41,354 bases of DNA from Deltaproteobacteria bacterium (GTDB lineage: Bacteria; Desulfobacterota; Syntrophia; Syntrophales; UBA2210): NCBI GenBank assembly GCA_016930775.1, contig JAFGGB010000159.1, forward strand, positions 1 through 41,354. Reading direction: 5' to 3'. The position numbers and the translations under genes were made by a program. This document shows positions 19,172 through 28,050 of the stretch, piece after piece; the stretch's first letter is position 1; each line of letters starts with the position of its first letter. The notes below the pieces were generated by a model, which searched no databases, was not told the DNA's origin, and saw only the letters and a list, made by a program, of their open reading frames with translations.

Positions 19172-19340
19172 TAACGAACTCGTAAAAAGTCGAACAATGT
19201 GTAAAAAACGACGGTTTCGTAACAAGAAACTCCGCAGGCACGGCGCATAAATTCCGAGGAACGAGGCGTACTTTGCCGTATGTCGCAGTGACGAGGGATG
19301 CAGCGCAACGCAGCATCCGGGTTTTTTTACGAAAGCATCA
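19172..19340. repeat. Copy 1 of a short terminal-inverted-repeat element (~169 bp)
   Basis: Left end TAACGAACTCGTAAAAAGTC; right end (reverse complement) TGATGCTTTCGTAAAAAAAC; shares termini and internal blocks with 25436-25526. Confidence 0.75.
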
Positions 19341-20141
19341 AGGATAATCAGCGGCGAATCTGCTGATATTATTTTCTATAATGGATTCGGCATGTTTTAG
19401 TTCCGCAATAGTTTGAAAGCGCGATGCCAGGCTCACAAGAATTCGATCGTAGGGCGATCGGCGGCAGCCCAGCGATTCGTAATCGATACGGTCTATATCG
19501 TATCCGGCGTCGGCAAAACAATATTTGCCGAAGCGGTTTCCTTCGGGCGCCCGGTAGGGCCAGTCTATTCGGAATGCAATGAAGTCTCCGATGGCCGACA
19601 GCAGTTGTTTGTTTTCAAGAACTCGAGACAGACGGGGCGTCTCTCCGATGCGATCCGATACCTGACGAATATATTCCTTTATGAGGTCGATATCCGTAAT
19701 GGCAATGCCGTAGAGATACCAGTCGCTGATGCTGTGGATCACGGACTGTTGTTCCAGACTGGTGAGTTGGCTGTAACTGGGACAATAATGTCCGTCGCAA
19801 AGATCTTTGCCGTAGAAGGCCGAATCCCGCAAATCAACTCCTTCGTTCCTGCCGGGATGGAGCAGACATCCCACCCGCCGTTCATAAGCGTCCACGAAAC
19901 CGAGAAACTCGCAGCAGTAAATGTCCTCGAACAATTTTTCCTGCGGCTCTGTCTCCCCTATGCGGCGCGAGAACCTTTCAAGGCCTTTGACGGTTCTCGA
20001 AGTTTGACGAAAAAGTTCCGTGCGTCTTCTCAGGCGTTCCGCAAGGGCTTGCCGGGAATTGTCCCGGTAATTGTAAAGACCGCAGCAGGCGCCGCAGGAC
20101 TTGCCCTCGTCGGGCTGGCATAAATTATGTTCGTGGATCAT
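19338..20141 (-). CDS. Cys-rich protein of unknown function, possibly metal-binding
   Basis: CGACCG near N-terminus, YCCEFLGFVD, GCLLHP, CDGHYCP; start taken at MIHEHN (20141). Confidence 0.72.
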   Translation of the reverse strand: MIHEHNLCQPDEGKSCGACCGLYNYRDNSRQALAERLRRRTELFRQTSRTVKGLERFSRRIGETEPQEKLFEDIYCCEFLGFVDAYERRVGCLLHPGRNEGVDLRDSAFYGKDLCDGHYCPSYSQLTSLEQQSVIHSISDWYLYGIAITDIDLIKEYIRQVSDRIGETPRLSRVLENKQLLSAIGDFIAFRIDWPYRAPEGNRFGKYCFADAGYDIDRIDYESLGCRRSPYDRILVSLASRFQTIAELKHAESIIENNISRFAADYP

Positions 20142-20293
20142 GACGATCTTGCACAAGTCGAAAAATGAGCCAACAGGCGACAAACCTCCCGAAACTTTTA
20201 TCCTGTACGATTGTTATAAGGCTCCGTTGCAACGGTCCTGAAGACCTTTGGTGCGAAAAGGACGCCGCAACGGGATCGGTGCGGCAGCATTTC

Positions 20294-21094
20294 CTATGGC
20301 GCCTGGATCGCCGACGCGATAAACGCCTCCATGGCGGCAAGAACTTCATTCCTGGCCTGGCGGTGCGGAGCGTGCCCGCATCGGGGAACGAAGAAGATCT
20401 CCGCCCGTCCCGAACAACCGGCAGCGATTGATTCGACCTGGCGCGCAGTGCCGTATTCGTCTTCGGCGCCCTGGATGACGAGAACCGGCGATGCAATGCG
20501 AGGAAGCCGGCTTTGCATATTCCACAAACGAAAATCCGCTCCCCGCCACCGGTCTGCCCATCGGTAAAAGAGCGCCCCTGTCTTTTCCCCGTGATACCGG
20601 GCGAGGCGATTCGGGAGATCGGTTGTTTCATAGACTTCAACGGTCTCCTCGATGCCTCGAAGGGTCGTGTCCTCCACGAAGACGTGCGCCGCCTCTGTAA
20701 TGACGGCGGCCACACGATCGGAGAATCGGGCCGCAAAAAGAAGGGCGATGGAGCCGCCGTCGCTATGGCCGACGAGAAGGGCGCGGCCGATGCCCGCCTG
20801 GTCAAGGACTGACGGCAGAACATAATGGGCCTCGCGCTCAAGATAATCGGGCGGCCAGGAACCCTCGTAATCGTCCGAGCGGCCGTGACCGAGCCGGTCA
20901 AAGGAAAGGCCAGCCAAAGCCGTTCTCTCGCAAAGAACGAAGGGAAAATCCTTCCATTGTCCAACGCTTCCAAGGGCTTCATGCAGAAAAACAAGCACAG
21001 GAACGTCGGGGGCGGGATTTTTCTTCGCCGGCTCATACCTTACGCCGCGGAGGGTTTTGCCTTCGATCGAAAAAAAATGCGCCTCTTCTCTCAT
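20294..21094 (-). CDS. Alpha/beta-fold hydrolase
   Basis: VLVFLHEALGSVGQW; nucleophile elbow GHSDGGS; C-terminal CGHAPH. Confidence 0.92.
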   Translation of the reverse strand: MREEAHFFSIEGKTLRGVRYEPAKKNPAPDVPVLVFLHEALGSVGQWKDFPFVLCERTALAGLSFDRLGHGRSDDYEGSWPPDYLEREAHYVLPSVLDQAGIGRALLVGHSDGGSIALLFAARFSDRVAAVITEAAHVFVEDTTLRGIEETVEVYETTDLPNRLARYHGEKTGALFYRWADRWRGADFRLWNMQSRLPRIASPVLVIQGAEDEYGTARQVESIAAGCSGRAEIFFVPRCGHAPHRQARNEVLAAMEAFIASAIQAP

Positions 21095-21232
21095 CGCCTG
21101 CCATCCTTAGATATCGCATTTTTCCGTTCCCTTATACGTGAGCCGGCAACTTTCTTCAACGGGAAGTGTATGGAGGGCTTGCAACGGCGCCATCGAGTAG
21201 TTACATTAGAAGAAAATGAGAGGCTCTGAACT

Positions 21233-21721
21233 GTGGTCGGCGAAGAAGGGATTGTACTGCGAAGAGACGGGACATCAGCCTGGGTGCGGGTCATGAGGTC
21301 GAAGGCCTGTCAAGGCTGCAGGCAGAGCGATTGCTGCGGCGCGAGCCTTCTCGAACAGGATCGCTTCATCGAAATTCTCGCCGACAACGCAGCCGGGGCT
21401 GAAGAAGGAGAACGTGTTTCCCTGGAATGCTCGCCGGCCGTCATTGCGAAAACTTCTCTGCTCCTGTACTTCCTTCCGATCTTCGTCATGGTGCTGGCCG
21501 CCCTGGCGGGCTTCGATATTGGAACGAGAACCAGCCTGGACCCCGTTCTTGTTTCGGCGCTGAGTGGATTTTCAGGACTGGCCGTCGCATTGCTGGCAGC
21601 GCGGACGCTTGGAAAGCGGATTGTCCTGAAAGGCGATTTCAGGCCGCGCATCCAATCGATCAAGGATGCATCATCGCATCGGAACCCCTGGGATTCCAAC
21701 CCGGAAAACCCTTCAATGTAA
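21233..21721 (+). CDS. SoxR-reducing / RseC family protein
   Basis: GIVLRRDGTSAWVRVMRSKACQGCRQSDCCG, two TM segments; GTG start. Confidence 0.85.
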   Translation: MVGEEGIVLRRDGTSAWVRVMRSKACQGCRQSDCCGASLLEQDRFIEILADNAAGAEEGERVSLECSPAVIAKTSLLLYFLPIFVMVLAALAGFDIGTRTSLDPVLVSALSGFSGLAVALLAARTLGKRIVLKGDFRPRIQSIKDASSHRNPWDSNPENPSM

Positions 21722-21869
21722 TTGCATTATTGCCCTGAATGTGCAATGAGGAAATGCTCGGCGGAGCAAAGAGCGTCCATCGGGGAGAAGCACACGGAAG
21801 CGTTCGAATCCCGGCGGCTCTTAACCGTCCTTGAGGAAGCAGAATCCAAGTGAGGCAGAGAGAATCCAG

Positions 21870-22625
21870 ATGCTTATTATAGAAGATCTTCAGGTAAAAC
21901 TGGCAGACAAGGTTATATTGAAACACATCGATCTTGAAATTCGTCCGGGAGAAACCCACATTCTTTTCGGCCCCAACGGCTCCGGCAAGACATCTCTCCT
22001 GATGACAATCATGGGATATCCTCAGTACCGTGTGACGGCGGGGAAGATCTGTTTCAAGGGCGAAGACATTACAAATAGAAGTATTAACGATCGCGCCGCA
22101 ATGGGCATCGGCATGTCCTACCAGAGACCGCCGAGCATCCACGGACTGAAAACCAGCCAGATGATCCGCCTCTGCGGAAAGAACGGCATGAATGTCGAGG
22201 AACTGGCCGAAAAGGTCAATTTTACGAGCTTCCTGGAGAGAGACATCAATGTGGGATTCTCGGGCGGCGAGATCAAGCGGTCCGAACTCCTGCAGCTCAT
22301 GGCCCAGGACCCCGATCTTCTCCTCTTCGACGAGCCCGAGTCCGGCGTTGATCTGGAAAACATCGTCCTCATCGGCAACACGATAAGCGAACTTCTCCAA
22401 CGGCACATGAAGCCGACGGGAGACCAGACAGTGAAGGAGGTCAACAAATCGAGGACAAGAATGGGGCTCATCATAACCCATACGGGCTTCATCCTTGATT
22501 ACGTCTCCGCAGACAGGGGTCAGGTTCTCTACGACGGCATCCTGGCCTGCAAGGCAAATCCCGTGGAAATTTTCAAGCAGATCAAACAACAAGGGTATGA
22601 AGAGTGTGTGCGATGCGCGAACTAG
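21870..22625 (+). CDS. sufC: Fe-S cluster assembly ATPase, SufC-like
   Basis: FGPNGSGKTSLLMTIMGYP; FSGGEIKRSELLQLMAQDPDLLLFDEPESGVDLEN. Confidence 0.93.
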   Translation: MLIIEDLQVKLADKVILKHIDLEIRPGETHILFGPNGSGKTSLLMTIMGYPQYRVTAGKICFKGEDITNRSINDRAAMGIGMSYQRPPSIHGLKTSQMIRLCGKNGMNVEELAEKVNFTSFLERDINVGFSGGEIKRSELLQLMAQDPDLLLFDEPESGVDLENIVLIGNTISELLQRHMKPTGDQTVKEVNKSRTRMGLIITHTGFILDYVSADRGQVLYDGILACKANPVEIFKQIKQQGYEECVRCAN

Positions 22626-23824
22626 AGAAAAAGGCTGTAGAAGCGAAGGATAAAAAGGCCTCCCTGGGACCGGATATCGATCTGAGGGAATTCATCGTCG
22701 ACGCGCCGGGGCACGGGTCCATTGAGAGTCCGGAACAACTGCCGGAGGCCGACAAGAAACGAATGATGCTCGCCGGCGTAGACGCCGGCGAAAAAGATCG
22801 ATCAGGCACCTTCATCCAGAAGGATGCCACGGCGATCTTCTCTCGGTCCTATGTCCCCGGACTGGAAGTTCTCCCCATAAAAGAAGCCCTCGATAATGTC
22901 GAGTGGGTCAAGGATTACTACTGGAAGCTCCTGGCGGTGGACACGGACAAGTACACGTCGCAGGCCTACAAAGAACTCCACAACGGTTACGTTATCAGGG
23001 CGCTGCCGGGCAGTTCCGTCACCTTTCCGATCCAGGCATGCATGTACCTGGAACATGAAGGGCTAAGCCAGAATGTCCATAACATCATCATCGCAGAGGA
23101 GGGCTCGGAACTTCACATCATCACCGGCTGCGCGACGGCTTCCCATGTCACGAAAGGCCTCCATGTGGGCATATCGGAATTCTATGTCAAGGAAAATGCG
23201 AAACTGAGCTTCACCATGATTCACAATTGGGCAGAGAATGTGCTGGTTCGGCCCCGGTCGGCGGGCATCGTCGAGAAGGGCGGTCTTTTCCTTAACAATT
23301 ACATTTGCATGAAGCCGGTGAAATCCCTCCAGATGTACCCGACGACGCGATTGGTCGGTAAAGGCGCCGTTGCCCGGTTTTACAGCCTTCTCGTGGGCAA
23401 TCCCGGGTCGGAGCTTGACGTGGGCGGAAGGGCTTGTCTTGATGCGGAAGAAACGCGCGCCGAAATTATCTCCCGGGCCATCACCAACGGAGGCAATCTT
23501 ATCGCCCGGGGGGAGTTGATAGGGAGGAAACCGGGCGTTCGCGGACACCTGGAATGCCGAGGGCTCATCCTGAACGGGGGGACTATCCATGCCATCCCTG
23601 AGCTGATCGGCAAAGAAGAGGGCGTTGAACTGTCCCATGAGGCTGCGGTGGGCAAGATAGCCCAGGAAGAGATTCTCTATCTCATGTCCCGGGGGTTGAC
23701 GGAAGAGGAAGCGGCGGCAACCATTGTCCGGGGATTTCTGAGCGTCGACATCCCGGGACTTCCGGCCGTTCTGAAAGCAGAAATCGATCGCGCCGTCGAA
23801 CTGAGCCAGAAGGACATGATGTAA
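22613..23824 (+). CDS. SufB/SufD-family Fe-S cluster assembly scaffold protein
   Basis: SufBD core pattern (IIAEEGSELHIITGCA...HVGISEFYVKENAKLSFTMIHNW...SHEAAVGKIAQEEILYLMSRGLTEEEAAATIVRGFL). Confidence 0.93.
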   Translation: MRELEKKAVEAKDKKASLGPDIDLREFIVDAPGHGSIESPEQLPEADKKRMMLAGVDAGEKDRSGTFIQKDATAIFSRSYVPGLEVLPIKEALDNVEWVKDYYWKLLAVDTDKYTSQAYKELHNGYVIRALPGSSVTFPIQACMYLEHEGLSQNVHNIIIAEEGSELHIITGCATASHVTKGLHVGISEFYVKENAKLSFTMIHNWAENVLVRPRSAGIVEKGGLFLNNYICMKPVKSLQMYPTTRLVGKGAVARFYSLLVGNPGSELDVGGRACLDAEETRAEIISRAITNGGNLIARGELIGRKPGVRGHLECRGLILNGGTIHAIPELIGKEEGVELSHEAAVGKIAQEEILYLMSRGLTEEEAAATIVRGFLSVDIPGLPAVLKAEIDRAVELSQKDMM

Positions 23825-23854
23825 GGGCGCCACAACCTGGAAGAAAAGATTCGG

Positions 23855-24214
23855 TTAACCGGATTTCACGACGCAGTGAATGAGGCCGGCAAGTTCCCCG
23901 TCGATCTCCAGAGGAACGACGGCAACATGGAGCGGGGCGGCATAATGGCTCGCCGTATAGACAACGGGATCATGTTTGCCGGCCTTGAATCCGGCTATGA
24001 TTTCATCGATCCGCCTCCTGCTGGAGGCAAGCTTGTGACAATCCCGTATATCCCTGCCGAGGTATTCGGGTTTCCGGTCAACGAGCCGCGAGCTTCCTTC
24101 GTTGAAGTAGAGAATCCTCCCCTCCAGGTCGGTAACGGTAACGCCCACGGGAATCTTCTCTAGAACCGTCGGAAGATCGTCCACTGAAAAGGGGTGCATG
24201 AGATGATGTTTCAT
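23855..24214 (-). CDS. Stand-alone PAS-domain protein
   Basis: IPVGVTVTDLEGRILYFNEGSSRLVDRKPEYLGRDIRDCH...; resembles PAS domains linked to DUF438 proteins. Confidence 0.8.
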   Translation of the reverse strand: MKHHLMHPFSVDDLPTVLEKIPVGVTVTDLEGRILYFNEGSSRLVDRKPEYLGRDIRDCHKLASSRRRIDEIIAGFKAGKHDPVVYTASHYAAPLHVAVVPLEIDGELAGLIHCVVKSG

Positions 24215-24273
24215 TGTCGGATTCCTTGGTAATTATTTTTCAGGCAGGCAGAGCCCGAGCCTTCGATGCCGCA

Positions 24274-25131
24274 TCAATCAAAGATGATCGTCTTCGAACG
24301 GCAGATCAGGATTCTCCGTTCCAGGTGAAGCCGCACCGCCCGGGCAAGGACAACCCGCTCAATGTCCGCCCCCTTCATCTTCATATGTTCCACCGAATCC
24401 TTATGGGAGACCTTGATCACATCTTGAGCGATGATGGGACCCTCGTCGAGTTGATCCGTCACGTAGTGGCTCGTTGCGCCGATAACTTTCACTCCCCGTT
24501 CATAGGCCTGGCGGTACGGACTCCCGCCCGCGAAAGCGGGAAGGAAGGAATGGTGAATGTTGATGATTCGGTGGGGGTATTTGTGTACGAGCGAAGGGCT
24601 CAGTATCTGCATGTATCTCGCAAGAACGATGAGATCGACGCGGCGTTCTTCCAGGTCGAGAAGCTCCTTTTCTTCCTGCAGTTCCTTTGTATCTGCCGTT
24701 ATGGGGTAATATTTAAAGGGAATATTAAATTGCTCGGCTGTCGGTTTCAGATCGAGGTGATTGCTTATTGCCAGGACGATATCCCCATTCAGCTCCCCCA
24801 TCTGGCGTCTCATGAGGAGGTCGTGGAAACAATGGAGATGCTGCGAGGCAAAGATGGCCATGCGATGAACATGGTCCGAAAAATGGAGACTCCACTTCAT
24901 GGTAAACCGCTCGGCCAGCGGACGGAAGACTTCTTCGATGTCCTCCCTGGAAATCGAGAAGCCGTCGAGGTCCCATTCGACTCTCATGAACAGGATATTG
25001 TCCGGCTGAACGGCATATTGATCGAGTGAAAGAATATTACCGTTGTATTTGAAGATGAAGTTCGATATAGAGGCGACGATTCCCTTTTGGTCGGGACAGG
25101 ATAGCAGCAATATGACCGTCGGTTGTTTCAT
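24274..25131 (-). CDS. purU: Formyltetrahydrofolate deformylase
   Basis: LLSCPDQKGIVASISNFIFKYNGNI ACT domain; HHSFLPAFAGGSPYRQAYERGVKVIGATSHYVTDQLDEGPII. Confidence 0.95.
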   Translation of the reverse strand: MKQPTVILLLSCPDQKGIVASISNFIFKYNGNILSLDQYAVQPDNILFMRVEWDLDGFSISREDIEEVFRPLAERFTMKWSLHFSDHVHRMAIFASQHLHCFHDLLMRRQMGELNGDIVLAISNHLDLKPTAEQFNIPFKYYPITADTKELQEEKELLDLEERRVDLIVLARYMQILSPSLVHKYPHRIINIHHSFLPAFAGGSPYRQAYERGVKVIGATSHYVTDQLDEGPIIAQDVIKVSHKDSVEHMKMKGADIERVVLARAVRLHLERRILICRSKTIIFD

Positions 25132-25435
25132 GACCAACTCCTTTTGCGTGCATGTATAGGTCGGTGGTTATCATATAAAAACGTCAGGCCGTCAAGCCCG
25201 ATGAGAGAAGAGGCTGTCATCGACGACAGGAAAGCGGCAGCCGTGACTGCACGGATCGCTGAAAGGATGCTCTCGCCCAACGGTCTCGAACTGATATTTC
25301 TGAATCGATCCCGCCGCATAGCCGAAGGGGCCGTCCAGGTCGGTTAGCGGCGACGGCTTCGGTTTAATATGCTTCGTCGAGCCAACGTCGCCCGGAAGCT
25401 GATTGTTTACAATCCATCGACTGAATGACGGACTC

Positions 25436-25526
25436 GTAAAAAGTCGAAAACTGGGCCGAACCCGATGGTTTCGTACAAAAACTCGGCAGGCGCGCCGCCG
25501 CATCCGGACTTTTTACGAAGGCGTCA
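25436..25526. repeat. Copy 2 of the short terminal-inverted-repeat element (91 bp)
   Basis: Left TGACGGACTCGTAAAAAGTC; right (reverse complement) TGACGCCTTCGTAAAAAGTC, 17/20 identical. Confidence 0.85.
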
Positions 25527-25550
25527 TCGAATAGAACGGATTCTTGAAGA

Positions 25551-28046
25551 ATGCACGATGCCTATTCTGTGAATATAGATAAACTCCTCCCTTTCGTTGA
25601 GAAACCGAGCCGTTATATCGGCGGAGAAGCCAATGCCGCCCAGAAGGACTGGAACAGCTGCGATGTCACTGTCGCGCTGGCCTTCCCCGATGTCTATGAA
25701 GTCGGCATGTCCCATCTGGGCCTGAAGATTCTCTATGCCCTCCTGCAAGAGGAGAAAGGTATCGCCGTCGAACGATGCTTCGCACCCTGGCCCGACATGG
25801 AGCGCCTCCTGAAGGAACGCCGCATCCCTCTCGCATCTCTGGAATCTCAACGGCCTCTTGCCGATTTCGATATTGTGGGCTTATCCCTGCAGTACGAGCT
25901 TTCCTTTACAAACGTTCTTGCCATGATCGATCTCGGCCGCATTCCCCTTCTAGCCGAAAAGAGATCCCAAGGAGACCCCCTTGTCATTGCCGGCGGGCCC
26001 TGCGCCTTCAATCCCGAGCCTCTCTCCGATTTCATCGATGCCTTCGTTATCGGCGAAGGAGAGGAACCCTTGGTGAAGCTCGTCGGAAAAACGGCTGAAG
26101 CAAAAAAAGGAAAGGCAACCCGGAAAGAACTTCTGACGGATCTGGCAGAGATTCCGGGTGTCTACGTACCATCCGTTCATGAAGCCGGTGCAAGAATCAT
26201 GAAAAGCGCCGTGGCCGACCTGAACGAATGGCGTCTGCCGCGGCGCCCCATAATCCCACTGCCCTTGGCTGTTCATGACCGGATTACACTGGAAATCTGC
26301 CGCGGTTGCACAAGCGGCTGTCGCTTCTGCCAGGCGGGCATGATCTGGAGACCCGTCAGGGAACGGTCGCCTTCTGTGCTCCGGGAAATGGCTGCGGCAA
26401 TGCTTGCTTCCACAGGCTATGACGAACTTTCTCTTCTCGCCCTCAGCGCCGGCGACTATACTCTCATAGAGAGCCTCATGACCTCTCTCATGGACAGTTA
26501 CAGCAGCCAGAGAGTAGCCCTGGCCCTCCCGTCTCTCAGGGTCGAGACGCTGACGGCGCGGCTCATCGCGGAAATCAAGCGCGTCAGGAAAACGAGCTTC
26601 ACTCTCGCTCCGGAAGCGGGCACTCAAAGGCTCCGTAATGTAATAAACAAAGGCAACTCCCAGGAAGACCTCATGGCCACGGCGGAGAGCGTCTTCACTG
26701 CGGGATGGCGATCAATTAAACTCTATTTTATGATCGGCCTCCCCACAGAACAGGAAGAAGACCTTGCCGGCATTATCGATCTGGCCTACAAGGTTCTCAA
26801 AATAGGGGGCTTTCGCCGGCAGGTGACCGTCAGTCTCTCCACCTTTGTGCCTAAACCTCACACACCCTTTCAGTGGGAGGGCCAGGCCGGCCTGGCGGAT
26901 ATCCGGGAACGGCAGGATTTTTTCAAGCGCAACCTGAAACACCGGAATATTAATCTGAAGTGGCACGACGGCAGAATGAGTTTCCTGGAAGGGCTCATCT
27001 CCCGGGGGGACAGATCTATCGGAAAATTACTTCAAGAAGCTTTCGGCAGGGGATGCCGGTTCGATGGATGGAGCGAGCAACTGGATTTTGCGGCCTGGCA
27101 GGCGTCGCTTGCTGCCGCGGACATTGACGTTGACCGCTGCCTGGGAAAACGCCCTCTCGACGATCCGCTGCCCTGGGATTACATAGACACGGGCGTTGCA
27201 AAAGATTTTCTGAAAGAGGAATGCCGAAGAGCGCTTACGGAAGAAAAAACCAACGACTGCCGGTACGACGTCTGTACAGGCTGCGGCGTCTGCCGGGACG
27301 GGAGGGGTCCAGTCATGGCCTCGGAAAGTGAAGGGACGAAAGAAATCGTGTCCGGATCGCTCGACTTCTCCCCCCGGCCGAAGTCTCTCCGTCTTCGATT
27401 GACTTTCTCCAAGGAAGACAGGATGCGCTTTCTCTCTCACCTGGAATCTTCGGCTGCTCTCACCCGGGCCATGGCAAGAAGCGGTCTTCGTTTCATCTTT
27501 TCAGAAGGATTTCATCCCCATCCGAAGATTTCTTTTCCTTACGCCCTTCCCGTAGGAATCGAAAGCCGCGAAGAGTACCTCGATATTACAGTCGAATCGT
27601 TTGAAGACCCTCTCGAAACTGCAATTAAAGGCATTAACGAGGGCCTGCCCAGGGGACTTGCAATCACGGGCGGGCGGATACTCCCGGAAGGAGCGCCCTC
27701 ACTGGCCGAAACGATCAGGTCGTTCCGCTACCGTTTCATCCTCGGTCCTCTGCCGGAGGCGTCGGCTCTTCTCCTGGAACAGAGGATCGCCGCCTTCATC
27801 GCAGCTTCGGAATGGCCGGTCCGCCGGGAGCGTAAAGGAAGAGAGACGCTGAAAGACCTCCGTCCCTCCGTGGAAGCCTTGTCTTTCGAACCGGCAGAAG
27901 GTATCATACATGCATCGCTCGTCTTCGCTCCTTCGGGAGGCGTACGGCCCATGGAAATCCTTACTGAAATCGCAGGACTGGACGAGAAGGCGGCTAAAGA
28001 GGTCCTGATCGTAAAAGACGCAACGATATGTCCACCGAGGGAATAG
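25551..28046 (+). CDS. B12-binding-type radical SAM protein fused to DUF2344/TIGR03936-like domain (TIGR03960-like)
   Basis: CRGCTSGCRFCQAGMIWRPVRERS radical SAM Cys motif; C-terminal LRLTFSKEDRMRFLSHLESSAALTRAMARSGLRFIFSEGFHPHPKISFPYALPVGIES. Confidence 0.92.
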   Translation: MHDAYSVNIDKLLPFVEKPSRYIGGEANAAQKDWNSCDVTVALAFPDVYEVGMSHLGLKILYALLQEEKGIAVERCFAPWPDMERLLKERRIPLASLESQRPLADFDIVGLSLQYELSFTNVLAMIDLGRIPLLAEKRSQGDPLVIAGGPCAFNPEPLSDFIDAFVIGEGEEPLVKLVGKTAEAKKGKATRKELLTDLAEIPGVYVPSVHEAGARIMKSAVADLNEWRLPRRPIIPLPLAVHDRITLEICRGCTSGCRFCQAGMIWRPVRERSPSVLREMAAAMLASTGYDELSLLALSAGDYTLIESLMTSLMDSYSSQRVALALPSLRVETLTARLIAEIKRVRKTSFTLAPEAGTQRLRNVINKGNSQEDLMATAESVFTAGWRSIKLYFMIGLPTEQEEDLAGIIDLAYKVLKIGGFRRQVTVSLSTFVPKPHTPFQWEGQAGLADIRERQDFFKRNLKHRNINLKWHDGRMSFLEGLISRGDRSIGKLLQEAFGRGCRFDGWSEQLDFAAWQASLAAADIDVDRCLGKRPLDDPLPWDYIDTGVAKDFLKEECRRALTEEKTNDCRYDVCTGCGVCRDGRGPVMASESEGTKEIVSGSLDFSPRPKSLRLRLTFSKEDRMRFLSHLESSAALTRAMARSGLRFIFSEGFHPHPKISFPYALPVGIESREEYLDITVESFEDPLETAIKGINEGLPRGLAITGGRILPEGAPSLAETIRSFRYRFILGPLPEASALLLEQRIAAFIAASEWPVRRERKGRETLKDLRPSVEALSFEPAEGIIHASLVFAPSGGVRPMEILTEIAGLDEKAAKEVLIVKDATICPPRE

Positions 28047-28050
28047 CGCT

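Noticed and set aside
21760-21835. tRNA-like TTCGAATC sequence upstream of sufC
   Set aside because: Flanking bases do not form a T stem and no cloverleaf can be built
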